Assembly: GCF_050015995.1 (NCBI RefSeq)
Contig: NZ_JBNHEP010000107.1
Coordinates: 114,190-178,189 of the forward strand
Origin: Trichodesmium sp050015995
GTDB lineage: Bacteria > Cyanobacteriota > Cyanobacteriia > Cyanobacteriales > Microcoleaceae
DNA length: 64,000 bases
Direction: 5' to 3'
A program made the translations under genes and the position numbers. Positions within the stretch are counted from its first letter, which is position 1. Every line of letters starts with the position of its first letter. This document shows, in pieces, positions 1 to 8,253 of the stretch. Below the pieces are notes generated by a model. The model had not been told where the DNA came from and ran no database searches. It saw nothing but the letters and a program-made list of their open reading frames with translations.

Positions 1-1465
1 CAGGTTTACCCTCATAATTTAGCCGTTGAAAACGTCCATCAACCCACTGATTTTTGATGATGAAATTAGCAGCATTAACTGCTAAGTCTAGATATTTGGA
101 ATTCTTAAATACTGTGGCTGCTCTTGCTAATCCAGAAATCATTAAACTATTCCAGGCAACAATCATTTTAGTATCTGTTACTGCGGGAATTCTGCCAGGC
201 CAGTTATTATTTTTTGCCTCTTGATTATTTGTTGCTGGTGGAAAAGTTTCTACATTAACTACATTAAAAGGTTGAACACCATAGCGTACTTCAAATAATT
301 TAGAGAGAGAATTTTCTACAGTTTCGCTTAACTCTCCTACTTGCTTTCTTTGCAAGACAATTTTTCCTTCAAAGTTGCCATTAGATGTAATAAAAAATTG
401 TTCTGATAGTTCAGATAATTCTTCCGAGGTTAAGAAATTTTCTAATTCTTTATAACTCCAAACATAGAAAGCTCCTTCTTCTGGTTCGACTTCATCTGGA
501 GTAGTAAAACTATCAGCATCTTGGGAGGCATAGAAAAATCCGGCAGGTGCTGTCATTTCTCTTTTTAGCCAATTTACTGTTTCAATAATTCCCCGTTTAA
601 AGGCTGGTTCTTGATATCCTGCACTCCATAAATTAGCTAAATATTCAACAATTTGACCGTTATCGTAGAGCATTTTTTCAAAGTGAGGAACTGTCCAAGT
701 AGCATCTACTGTGTAACGATGAAAACCCCCCGCTACATGATCGTAAATTCCGCCTAAAGCTATATTTAATCCCCTTTGTAAACAAACTTCATTGTTGTTA
801 TATTGAGATTTAAAATTAAACTTTGTTCCCTGTAAAGCTGCTTCAGCATAAGGCATCATCGGAAAGCTTTGTTGAGAATAGCAATCGCTAATAATTCCTG
901 TACTAACTTCTAAACCTTTTTGTAATACTTCTTCGCTTAAATCTTCTGCTTCTGGTAATAAAACTGACTTCCTTAAACCCTCTAACATTTCCGCTTTTAA
1001 AGAGTCAAGTTTGTTTTTTTCAAGGTCATAAAAACTCCGAATCTTTTGCAAAACTTCTAAAAAACCTGGTCGTCCGTAACGAGGTTCAATAGGGAAATAA
1101 GTACCACCTACAAAAGGTATTAAATCATCAGGAGTTAAGAATATATTTAACGGCCAACCACCCTGTCCGGTCAACATTTGTAATGCCTGCATATAGATGC
1201 TATCTACATCAGGTCTTTCTTCTCGATCTACTTTAATTGGTAAAAATTTTTCATTCAAATATTGAGCGATTTTATCATCAGAAAATGCCTCTCCTTCCAT
1301 AACAGTACACCAGTGACAACTTGAATAACCAATTGATAGAAAAATAGGTTTATCTTGTTGTTTTGCAGTTTCTAAAGCTTCCTCACACCACGGCCACCAA
1401 TCTACAGGATTTTCTGCGTGTTTGCGGAGATAAAGACTTTGGGATTTAGCTAAACGATTAGTCAT
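1..1465 (-). CDS. Thioredoxin domain-containing protein, YyaL/DUF255 (SPATA20-like) family, C-terminus outside window
   Basis: Reading the minus strand from an ATG at 1463-1465 gives an open frame that runs off the left edge, so about 488 residues of a family usually near 680-700 are present. The N-terminus shows the DUF255 signature: NPVDWWPW near residues 19-26, then a thioredoxin-like SSCHWCTVM with a CxxC pair at C50 and C53, and GGWPLNIFLTPD further on. The rest is the helical region resembling (alpha/alpha)6 glycosidase folds in this family. The cellular role of the family is not well established; a redox or sugar-related role is usually suggested. An AAAGGA lies about 10 nt before the ATG. 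The start is far from the downstream tandem-repeat block, so expression is probably independent of it. Family assignment is firm, function is not. Confidence 0.9.
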   Translation of the reverse strand, partial: MTNRLAKSQSLYLRKHAENPVDWWPWCEEALETAKQQDKPIFLSIGYSSCHWCTVMEGEAFSDDKIAQYLNEKFLPIKVDREERPDVDSIYMQALQMLTGQGGWPLNIFLTPDDLIPFVGGTYFPIEPRYGRPGFLEVLQKIRSFYDLEKNKLDSLKAEMLEGLRKSVLLPEAEDLSEEVLQKGLEVSTGIISDCYSQQSFPMMPYAEAALQGTKFNFKSQYNNNEVCLQRGLNIALGGIYDHVAGGFHRYTVDATWTVPHFEKMLYDNGQIVEYLANLWSAGYQEPAFKRGIIETVNWLKREMTAPAGFFYASQDADSFTTPDEVEPEEGAFYVWSYKELENFLTSEELSELSEQFFITSNGNFEGKIVLQRKQVGELSETVENSLSKLFEVRYGVQPFNVVNVETFPPATNNQEAKNNNWPGRIPAVTDTKMIVAWNSLMISGLARAATVFKNSKYLDLAVNAANFIIKNQWVDGRFQRLNYEGKP

Positions 1466-1721
1466 ATTAATGTTTCCTTTAATTACGGATATATTGTCAA
1501 TTATCTGAGTGTTTTTAAGAATGGATAATCAACTTTGCTGAAGATTATAACGTATTTATATTTTTTTGGACTTGATTTAGATAAACTCTTATGATTGAAT
1601 TCTAATGTTTACTGTTTATTTAATGATAAAAATGTTGTTGCTTGCCTTCTGTCTGCTGGGTGTCAAACTAGATATTTTTGATAATTATCTATTTTTCCTG
1701 AGAGGTAGTAGAAGATATTTT

Positions 1722-3096
1722 TGAGGCAAAAAAACATTCTTTGACTCAGAGAAATTTATCTTGACCTTAACTCTCACAGATTCGGGAAAATAAAAATGTT
1801 TTATTTTTTCTTTGTACCTGAGATAAGGAGTGTTTTTCCCACCGCAGCTGTGGAATTGTTTTCTCTTTTTCCACACAAGGAGTAGACCAGAGACTTTTCT
1901 CACAAAAATCTTCTTTTTCTCATCAGAATTTACCTAGACATTAACTTCCAAATATTCCGAATCATGAAACATTTTTACTTTTTGCTTCTCCTGGAGATAA
2001 CTGCTGGTTTTCCCACCAAAGCTGTTTGATTTTTTTGTGTTTTTAGTCAGAGGGAGTACACCAAAAATTTGACTTACAAAAACATTCTTTGACTCAGATA
2101 AATTTATCTTGACCTTAACTCTCACAGATTCGGGAAAATAAAAATGTTTTATTTTTTCTTTGTACCTGAGATAAGGAGTGTTTTTCCCACCGCAGCTGTG
2201 GAATTGTTTTCTCTTTTTCCACACAAGGAGTAGACCAGAGACTTTTCTCACAAAAATCTTCTTTTTCTCATCAGAATTTACCTAGACATTAACTTCCAAA
2301 TATTCCGAATCATGAAACATTTTTACTTTTTGCTTCTCCTGGAGATAACTGCTGGTTTTCCCACCAAAGCTGTTTGATTTTTTTGTGTTTTTAGTCAGAG
2401 GGAGTACACCAAAAATTTGACTTACAAAAACATTCTTTGACTCAGATAAATTTATCTTGACCTTAACTCTCACAGATTCGGGAAAATAAAAATGTTTTAT
2501 TTTTTCTTTGTACCTGAGATAAGGAGTGTTTTTCCCACCGTAGCTGTGGAATTGTTTTCTCTTTTTCCACACAAGGAGTAGACTAGTGCAGAATGGCGGA
2601 AATAACTGACCAGTTACAAAACCCTAAAAGCCTTGCCAATCAATACTTTTGACTTCTGACTTCTGACTTCTGACTTCCGCGTAGCGGCACTAGAGACTTT
2701 TCTCACAAAAATCTTCTTTGACTCAGAGAAATTTATCTTGACCTTAACTCTCGCAGATTCGGAAAAATCAAACATTTTTATTTTTTCCTTGTACCTGAGG
2801 TAAGGACTGCTTTTCTACCGGAGCTGTGGAATTGTTTTCTCTTTTTCCACACAAGGAGTAGACTAGAGACTTTTCTCACAAAAATCTTCTTTGATTCAGA
2901 TAAATTCACCTTGATAACTGAAACGACCTGAACTCCCAAATCTTCGGAAAAATGAAATATTTTTACTGGTGAGTTGAGTATAAATAAGGAGTGTTTTTCC
3001 CACCAGAGCGGTGGAATAGTTTTCTCTTTTTCCACACAAGGAGTACACCAGAGATTTTTCTCACAAAAATCTTCTTTTACTCAGATAAATTCACCT
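1722..3096. repeat. Higher-order tandem repeat: about 174-bp monomers arranged in 348-bp dimers
   Basis: The landmark TTGACCTTAACTCTCACAG recurs at 1761, 2109 and 2457, exactly 348 bp apart. Between these copies lies a diverged sister monomer (landmarks near 1935 and 2283), so the order is A-B-A-B-A. Further diverged monomers have landmarks at 2738, 2911 and 3096. The two 348-bp units are almost identical by eye, while A and B differ substantially, which indicates recent duplication of an older dimer. A-type monomers contain an inverted repeat TGTGGAA...TTCCACA that could form a hairpin. 348 is a multiple of three, so minus-strand frames repeat in phase, but they end inside each unit and have no clear start signals. 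Confidence 0.9.
2582..2693. mobile_element. Small insertion inside the tandem repeat, flanked by ACTAG duplication
   Basis: An unrelated segment interrupts an A-type monomer. The pentamer ACTAG occurs at 2582-2586 and again at 2689-2693, and the repeat resumes directly after the second copy, which fits a 5-bp target duplication. The insert contains a heptamer run of TGACTTC and no coding capacity. Confidence 0.6.
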
Positions 3097-3142
3097 TGAT
3101 AACTGATAACTGATAACTGATAACTGATAACTGATAACTGAT
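3097..3142. repeat. Heptanucleotide tandem repeat (TGATAAC)n abutting a start codon
   Basis: About six copies of a 7-mer run up to the ATG at 3143 and replace the place where a Shine-Dalgarno sequence would be expected. The same heptamer occurs near 8222, 39596 and 44317. Confidence 0.85.
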
Positions 3143-4714
3143 ATGAATTACTCAAGAAGAAACTTCCATAAATTCACTATGCAATTTTCTTTAGGAATGG
3201 GAATTGCGCCAATATTGTCAAAATATCTGAATCTCAACTTATCAGAAAATTTACTAGAAAATAAACTTAAAGAATTTTTTGCTTATCTCGACCCAGAAAT
3301 TGATTTATTAATTCCGACATATTTGGGAAATGACCAAAGAAGATTTTATGGTCGTGGTACACCAGAAAATTTTCAAGTTATAGATAAATTTAAACTAGGA
3401 ACAGGTGTAACTTATGTTGGTAAAACTAGAAAAGTATGGAGTGGAGCTGGATGGACAGGACAACCCACTATTACTAAAGATAGGGGAAAAACTTATTTAG
3501 TTATTGGCGGTTATGATTATCTTTTGCGCAAAATAGATGTCGCGAATAATCAGGAAGTTTGGCAATATAAATTTGATGATGTGATTAAAGGTTCGGGTAC
3601 TATTTATATTGATGAAACTGCCAATGAAGAGAATCGCATCGTAATTTTACAAGGCAGCAGAACAGGTAGACCGAAAAAAGGAATTGCTCCTAGTTTTCGC
3701 GCTATTTCTTTTAGAACTGGCAAAGAAATTTGGCAACTTGATATTAGGAAAACCCGTAGTTATAGCCGCGATAATGATAGTTCTGCTTTGCTACTGGGAA
3801 ATGGTTTAATTTTTAATGCTGGCGAAAATGCTATTGGTTATTTCATTAATAGTTCTACCAATAAAACTAAAATTAAATCTGGTATTAAGCAGCCAGAAAT
3901 ATTATCTGAACTGAAACTTTATGTAGATAGTGACCGGAAAAGACAAGGCGGAAATATTGTTTCTGAATCATCTCCTGCTAGACTTAATAATAAAATATTT
4001 TTAGCAGCAGGTTCCGGGCATATTTACGGTATTGATATTGAGAGTAAAAAGATAGTTTGGGATTTTTATACAGGTTCAGATTTAGATGGTACAGTCGCTA
4101 TTTCTAAATCAGGTAAATTATTCTGTGCCATTGAGAAACAATTTATTCCGGGAAATGGTGGAGTGGTAAAATTAAATCCTAATAAAATACCCCAGGAAAG
4201 TGTCGAATGGTTCTTGCCTACAGGTAATATTAAATTTAATAGTTGGTTAGGAGGAATTATTGGGTCAGTAGCATTGAATGATGAATATAATAATTATGGA
4301 GAATTCCCGGCATTATTTGCTACCAATGCTATTGATGGATATCTATATATTGGTTCCCAAGATTTAACCACAGGAAATAAAGTTAAAGGACCTTTGAAAA
4401 AATTTAATTATGATACTCCTGTAATTGCGTTTAAGCAGAAAATCGGACCTTCTATTTCAACACCAATTTTTACTGATGGAAATAAATTGGTAACTGCTGG
4501 ATACAATGGGGTTTATATGTTTAATCTAAATTGGGAATCTGCTCAATCTAATGCTCAAAATGCTTTGCCTAATAACAAGGGAGAATTTTTCCGTTTAATA
4601 GTAGAAGAAGTTGGCAAATTTGCTGGTAAAGTTTCTTTTGAATCTACTCCTATTGTTTGGGATGGAATTGTCAGAATTTGTGGTCGAGATGGTTGGTTAT
4701 ATAGTTTTGGTTGA
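3143..4714 (+). CDS. PQQ-binding-like beta-propeller repeat protein with Tat-type signal
   Basis: The 523-aa product begins MNYSRRNFHKF, which matches the twin-arginine consensus (S-R-R-x-F-x-K), followed by a moderately hydrophobic stretch to about residue 32. Export in folded form is therefore likely. The mature part has repeated PQQ-like blades, for example KTYLVIGGYDYLLRKIDVANN near 113-133, KIFLAAGSGHIYGIDIESKK near 285 and TDGNKLVTAGYNGVYMFN near 440, each with the typical G-x-(L/I)-Y-x-(I/L)-(D/N) pattern. Whether it binds PQQ or is only a structural propeller cannot be told; the residues of quinoprotein dehydrogenases are not obvious. The ATG follows a heptamer repeat directly with no visible ribosome-binding site, so translation may be weak, or another start such as the ATG at 3179 may be used. 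Confidence 0.85.
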   Translation: MNYSRRNFHKFTMQFSLGMGIAPILSKYLNLNLSENLLENKLKEFFAYLDPEIDLLIPTYLGNDQRRFYGRGTPENFQVIDKFKLGTGVTYVGKTRKVWSGAGWTGQPTITKDRGKTYLVIGGYDYLLRKIDVANNQEVWQYKFDDVIKGSGTIYIDETANEENRIVILQGSRTGRPKKGIAPSFRAISFRTGKEIWQLDIRKTRSYSRDNDSSALLLGNGLIFNAGENAIGYFINSSTNKTKIKSGIKQPEILSELKLYVDSDRKRQGGNIVSESSPARLNNKIFLAAGSGHIYGIDIESKKIVWDFYTGSDLDGTVAISKSGKLFCAIEKQFIPGNGGVVKLNPNKIPQESVEWFLPTGNIKFNSWLGGIIGSVALNDEYNNYGEFPALFATNAIDGYLYIGSQDLTTGNKVKGPLKKFNYDTPVIAFKQKIGPSISTPIFTDGNKLVTAGYNGVYMFNLNWESAQSNAQNALPNNKGEFFRLIVEEVGKFAGKVSFESTPIVWDGIVRICGRDGWLYSFG

Positions 4715-4762
4715 AGCGGTTTGCCAGACGGTTTTTTTTTGCACATATCTATGGATGATTAA

Positions 4763-4893
4763 TATTATGTTCGGTAGAACAGTTATAATAAGGCTTCGTA
4801 GTTTTGCTTTAGCCCCAATATTAAGTATTGCAAGGGCTAAAGCCCAACTACAAACAAAAACTTTATTATAAGTAATTATCCGAACATGATATA
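4763..4893. mobile_element. MITE-like element, ATATCATGTCCGG family (copy 1)
   Basis: Left end TATTATGTTCGG and right end CCGAACATGATATA form terminal inverted repeats. The interior carries a hairpin with arms TTTAGCCC and GGGCTAAA and the GTAG/CTAC edges shared with other copies. It has no coding capacity; it follows the PQQ-like gene by about 50 bp. Confidence 0.7.
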
Positions 4894-5288
4894 AGTTGAA
4901 ATTCATATTTAAAAACCAAAAGAATAACCTCTCTAAAATTAGGGGGTTAACAAAAATAATTACCAGATTAAAAATTACCAAATAATTAAATTTTAAAGCC
5001 TATCTTTGCCTTTGCCAGGGGCAGTCTCCCTACAAAGAGAAAAAGAGAAAAAAATTATTTTTAGTTAATCTTTTTCTTTTTAAGGAGAGGTAATAATTAA
5101 TTATTATACCTCTCCGGAAATTAAGATTTAAGAACCTTTTTAGAGAGACTTCAGGTGAATTATCGGAAATATCTATTGAACAAATGTGTAATACCAAGCA
5201 TGAAAAAAGAATGTTACGCATAATAAGTGTGATTAAAAGACACGTGCAGGAGATGTCTCTTTGATAAAAAAGATAATTTCCGACCTAA

Positions 5289-5412
5289 AAAATGGTATTG
5301 AAGCCATTCATTCTGACTCAGTCCTCCTTTACGTCGCCAATCCGACAGCTCCCCTACCTGACTCCTAATAAATAGCCTAGTCATTTGTAGCAAACATTTA
5401 TTAAATTGGTAT
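5289..5412. mobile_element. MITE-like element, ATACCAAATTGATAAATG family (copy 1, inverted)
   Basis: Compared in reverse complement, this segment matches 15436-15523 and 61024-61143, starting ATACCAATTTAATAAATG and ending GAATGGCTTCAATACCATT. It contains the 26-bp micro-repeat at 5330-5355, which the 15436 copy lacks. Confidence 0.65.
5330..5355. repeat. Micro-repeat of about 26 bp (copy 1)
   Basis: TACGTCGCCAATCCGACAGC followed by TCCCCTA recurs with few changes at 11934-11960, 30448-30473 and, in the opposite orientation, 61080-61102. Confidence 0.7.
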
Positions 5413-5612
5413 AAATTGTCTCAATCTTATGCCTATTCACTTATTTCAATTTTAACTACCCGTGACATTTTGGCGATCGCTATAATAGATTACTTATGCA
5501 AGTGTAGCCCAAGTTTATGAAATTGGTATGAAAAATTCTTTCTGTAGAATTTGTCTGGTAGATGCCATCCCGTAAGCTGATAGCTGATAACTGATGTCTA
5601 AATCCTGACTGC

Positions 5613-6032
5613 TTATCTAGCACACCCTGGGCGATAGTAGCTACTATGATGCCAACTATAGTTTTGATTGGTACTTTTTTGAGTTTCTGAAGTAGGTTTT
5701 GCTGTTGAGGAAGATACTTTTTTGATTTCCTCCTTAAATAGAGGAGTTGATTTTCTGAGAATATCTCTTTGTACGGCAGCAAAAGCATGATGTACTACCA
5801 AAGCAATCTTTTTTTCATAATCTTTTTGGGCTTTTTTTATTTGAAACTGCAAACCTTCCTTACTAGAAGCATATAATGGTGGGAGACGATTTAGTGCATA
5901 AGTTTCCACATCAGCTCGCTTAATATATTTTGCCAACTTTTCAGGCAACAACGTCATTTTCCGATTTACTTCCTCTGCAACCATCTCTTCCATGATATTT
6001 AGATATTTCTTTTTAGAATTAGTCTGAATCAT
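5613..6032 (-). CDS. Late competence development ComFB family protein
   Basis: The product (139 aa) contains the ComFB signature: NIMEEMVAEEVNRKM, LPEKLAKYIKRADVETYALN and RLPPLYASSKEGLQFQ. Cyanobacterial ComFB-type proteins are known as small cyclic-dinucleotide-binding regulators linked to motility and natural competence; I infer the same class here. The C-terminal 45 residues are Ser/Thr-rich and look disordered. I place the start at the ATG ending at 6032 because the minus strand reads AGGAGAAC six bases before it; the upstream in-frame ATG at 6056 has no such site. The gene stands alone between repeat-rich spacers. Confidence 0.85.
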   Translation of the reverse strand: MIQTNSKKKYLNIMEEMVAEEVNRKMTLLPEKLAKYIKRADVETYALNRLPPLYASSKEGLQFQIKKAQKDYEKKIALVVHHAFAAVQRDILRKSTPLFKEEIKKVSSSTAKPTSETQKSTNQNYSWHHSSYYRPGCAR

Positions 6033-6710
6033 TTTAGTTCTCCTGTTTATTTTCAAATACTGAATATTTTTTTGTGTTCATTAATTCTATGTGTAATAAT
6101 CTCAGCTTTTTCTGGTTGTGGCAGTGACCTCTGAGTAAAATTACGGTGATTTTTGGGAAGCGCTCGAGTGAGTCAAAAAGTATTGATGGAGTGAGTTATT
6201 CAACTACAACAAAGTGAAGCAAATTAATGATTTGGGGTGATGAGGATCACAATCTACAGATGCTCATACCGTTTCACGGAAGTTAGAAGTTAAAACTCAG
6301 AAGTCAAAAGTCATATTTGAATGGCTTAAAAGTTAAATTATATAGCAGAGTTGTCGCTAAATAAATTAAGACACAGCAGTAATACCTGATGTTTTTATCC
6401 ATAAATAGCTAAAATTATCACATGACAAGGGTTTGCCAGTTTTTTTAGTTATAAAGCGACAAGTCTAGTAATTTCAGCTTATGATTTCACATCATCGGTT
6501 GCCAAGTATTTGTGACATTTTTAAAGTAAATTGGTATTAGAGAAACATTTTATAGGATTTGCCCTTAAAGTTAACATATTAACACTCAATAATATATGAA
6601 TATTAAGTAAAGATTTCACCTGTTTTATGAAGAGTTGATAAAGATACTAAATGGGTTCTATAGAACTCATATTTGCCACGTGAAATGCTTCCAAACCTAC
6701 CACCTAAAAT
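6033..6710. other. Intergenic region containing one TIR element
   Basis: It contains the element at 6266-6540 and AT-rich spacer. No ribosome-binding site with a credible frame was seen. Confidence 0.5.
6266..6540. mobile_element. MITE-like element, ATACCrTTTCAC family (copy 1)
   Basis: The left end CATACCGTTTCACGGAAG and right end TTTAAAGTAAATTGGTATTA match, in inverted order, the ends of 60628-60775. The inner part near the right end (TTTGTGACATTTTTAAAGTA) is also shared. The middle differs, with AGAAGT-type short repeats. Confidence 0.5.
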
Positions 6711-7631
6711 CTAATACCTTCTTAAAAGAAAATTGTCAAATGTTTTTCTATCTGGCATCGCAGGTTGAGCGCCTGATTTCGTAGCACATAAAGCACCAGC
6801 AGCAGCACCCCATTTTATGGCATCTTTTAATGACAAACCTGTATCTAATGCTGCTGCTAAACCACCATTAAAAGCATCACCCGCAGCAACAGTATCGATC
6901 GCTTCTACTGCAAAAGCAGGTTGAAAAAATGTTTCTTCAGAAGTTGCACAAACAACACCCTGATCGCCTATTTTCACCACAGCATATTTCACACCACGCT
7001 GACATAATTCAATAGCTGCCTGAGTAGCAGTTTCTTGATTATTTACTGCAAACCCAAGCAGTTGAGTTGCTTCAATTTCATTAGGAGTAATAATATCGAT
7101 CAAATCATAAAAATCATTGGGAAAATTTGTTGGCATTGGTGCTGGGTCAAGAATAACTTTAACTCCCATTTCTTGAGCGACTTTTGCTGCACTCATAGCA
7201 ACTTCCACAGGAATTTCTAATTGTAAAAGTAAAGCTGTAGCATCCGGTAGCAAATTTCTCAGACGTTCCACATCTGTATTATTAATACTATGGTTAGCAC
7301 CCGGAATTACAATAATACTATTTTCTCCAAGAGCATCAACGGTGATAACCGCCACCCCAGTATGAATATTCTCATCAACTACCACACCTACTGTATCAAC
7401 ATTAGCAGTTTGCAAACTTACTAGAAGTTGTTGCCCAAAACTATCATTTCCTACTCGCCCCACTATTTTGGTAGGAATGCCAAGACGAGCACCAGCAACA
7501 GCTTGATTTGCTCCTTTACCGCCACCCGCCGTCAAAAAGTTATTGCCATTAATAGTTTCTCCTGCCATCGGTAAACGGAGAGTAGTGGTTACAAGGTCGA
7601 TGTTGATGCTACCAAAAATAATGATGCTCAT
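6711..7631 (-). CDS. rbsK: Ribokinase (PfkB carbohydrate kinase family)
   Basis: This 306-aa enzyme is expected to phosphorylate D-ribose at O5 using ATP in the cytoplasm. The N-terminus MSIIIFGSINIDLVTTTLRLP and the glycine-rich GGGKGANQAVAGARLG are the first PfkB signature and substrate-binding loop. The second signature DTVAAGDAFNGGLAAAL near the C-terminus carries the catalytic Asp in GDAFNG. Length agrees with E. coli RbsK (309 aa). I use the ATG ending at 7631; an in-frame TTG six codons upstream is possible but adds nothing recognisable. No ribose transporter lies nearby, so the sugar source is unclear, and other nucleoside/ribose-like substrates are possible. Confidence 0.92.
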   Translation of the reverse strand: MSIIIFGSINIDLVTTTLRLPMAGETINGNNFLTAGGGKGANQAVAGARLGIPTKIVGRVGNDSFGQQLLVSLQTANVDTVGVVVDENIHTGVAVITVDALGENSIIVIPGANHSINNTDVERLRNLLPDATALLLQLEIPVEVAMSAAKVAQEMGVKVILDPAPMPTNFPNDFYDLIDIITPNEIEATQLLGFAVNNQETATQAAIELCQRGVKYAVVKIGDQGVVCATSEETFFQPAFAVEAIDTVAAGDAFNGGLAAALDTGLSLKDAIKWGAAAGALCATKSGAQPAMPDRKTFDNFLLRRY

Positions 7632-7744
7632 ATTTACAGCAATTTTCAAATAAATAAACTACAGCAACCAAAATAAATAGTTGAGGTCGTCAAAATCTCA
7701 GATTCCCTCTCAAGGAGAGGTAATAATTAATTATTAATTATTAA

Positions 7745-7975
7745 TTATTGAGACTGACTTAACCCAACCCATTCATAAAATTCAATCATTTCTGACGAAC
7801 AGTGGCAGCATTTAGCACATTTTTCTCCTTTCATCAGACGAATTCTTCCTTTATTAATTAGTCGTTTGAGTAAGGGACGTATAGCATCAGTATCCATATG
7901 AAAATGCAAAGCCAACTCAGCTAAGGATATCTTGCCACATTTTTCTAAATAACCTTGAATATCAGTTAAAATCAT
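7745..7975 (-). CDS. feoC: FeoC-like winged-helix regulator
   Basis: The 76-aa product starts MILTDIQGYLEKCGKISLAE and reads as a small winged helix (LALHFHMDTDAIRPLLKRLI) followed by a wing with a Cys cluster, GEKCAKCCHC (C-x2-C-C-x-C). This matches FeoC-type proteins, which partner FeoB and may sense iron, oxygen or an Fe-S cluster. It lies after feoB on the same strand, completing feoA-feoB-feoC order. I take the ATG ending at 7975 because everything upstream in frame is derived from heptamer repeats and a dispersed element. No ribosome-binding site is visible since the sequence just upstream is the (GGGAATA)n repeat. Confidence 0.75.
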   Translation of the reverse strand: MILTDIQGYLEKCGKISLAELALHFHMDTDAIRPLLKRLINKGRIRLMKGEKCAKCCHCSSEMIEFYEWVGLSQSQ

Positions 7976-8013
7976 AATCAGGGAATAGGGAATAGGGAAT
8001 AGGGAATAGGGGA
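7976..8013. repeat. Heptanucleotide tandem repeat (GGGAATA)n
   Basis: About five copies directly precede the feoC-like start codon on the minus strand (CCCTATT orientation). Confidence 0.85.
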
Positions 8014-8027
8014 AAGTAATTGATAAT

Positions 8028-8132
8028 TTACAGTGGTTTTCACTTCGGTAGACCACAGTAGGGGCGATTCGCGAATCGCCCCTACTGAGTTTTGGTTGTG
8101 ACGTGAGGTCATCAATCTCAGAAGCGTTGTAT
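8028..8132. mobile_element. MITE-like element, TTACAGCGsTTTTCA family (copy 1)
   Basis: Its left arm TTTACAGTGGTTTTCACTTC, a central 28-bp perfect palindrome (8058-8085), and the right part with GACGTGAGGTCATCAATCTC match, inverted, the elements at 42987-43092 and 45991-46067. It sits between feoB and feoC. Confidence 0.65.
8058..8085. repeat. 28-bp perfect palindrome, GTAGGGrCG type
   Basis: Left half GTAGGGGCGATTCG is followed directly by its exact reverse complement. The outer arms are shared with 12856-12883 and 54352-54379, while the centre differs. Confidence 0.85.
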
Positions 8133-8253
8133 GGATAAGAATTGATTTGATTTTGGATTTTTGGAGACATCTATTGGGAATCCACAACCAATTGATTCTG
8201 TCTCCTGTATTCTACCTCCTGACTGATAACTGATAACTGAAATGACTCCTTCT

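Larger units (their letters stand above)
1466..3142. other. Non-coding region of tandem repeats (1.7 kb)
   Basis: The stretch between the YyaL-type gene and the PQQ-like gene holds about 250 bp of AT-rich spacer, then the tandem 174/348-bp repeat block, a 107-bp insertion with a direct duplication, and a run of heptamers that reaches the next start codon. The open frames in it on the minus strand repeat with the DNA period and lack ribosome-binding sites, so I treat them as by-products. Confidence 0.8.
4715..5612. other. Intergenic region with two small mobile elements
   Basis: Besides the elements at 4763-4893 and 5289-5412, this region has AT-rich sequence and an imperfect palindrome near 5080-5115 (GAGAGGTAATAATTAATTAT followed by TATACCTCTC). 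A GCGATCGC site lies near 5474. No credible gene is visible. Confidence 0.6.

Noticed and set aside
1685..3035. Minus-strand frames of 72-105 codons repeating MRKVSGLLLVWKKRKQ-like peptides
   Set aside because: They recur with the DNA repeat period, lack ribosome-binding sites, have biased composition and end within each unit.
1722..3096. CRISPR array
   Set aside because: Units are 174/348 bp and contiguous; there are no short identical repeats separated by unique spacers, and no cas genes.
4697..4981. 94-codon minus-strand frame
   Set aside because: It spans the palindromic MITE at 4763-4893; the open frame results from that sequence.
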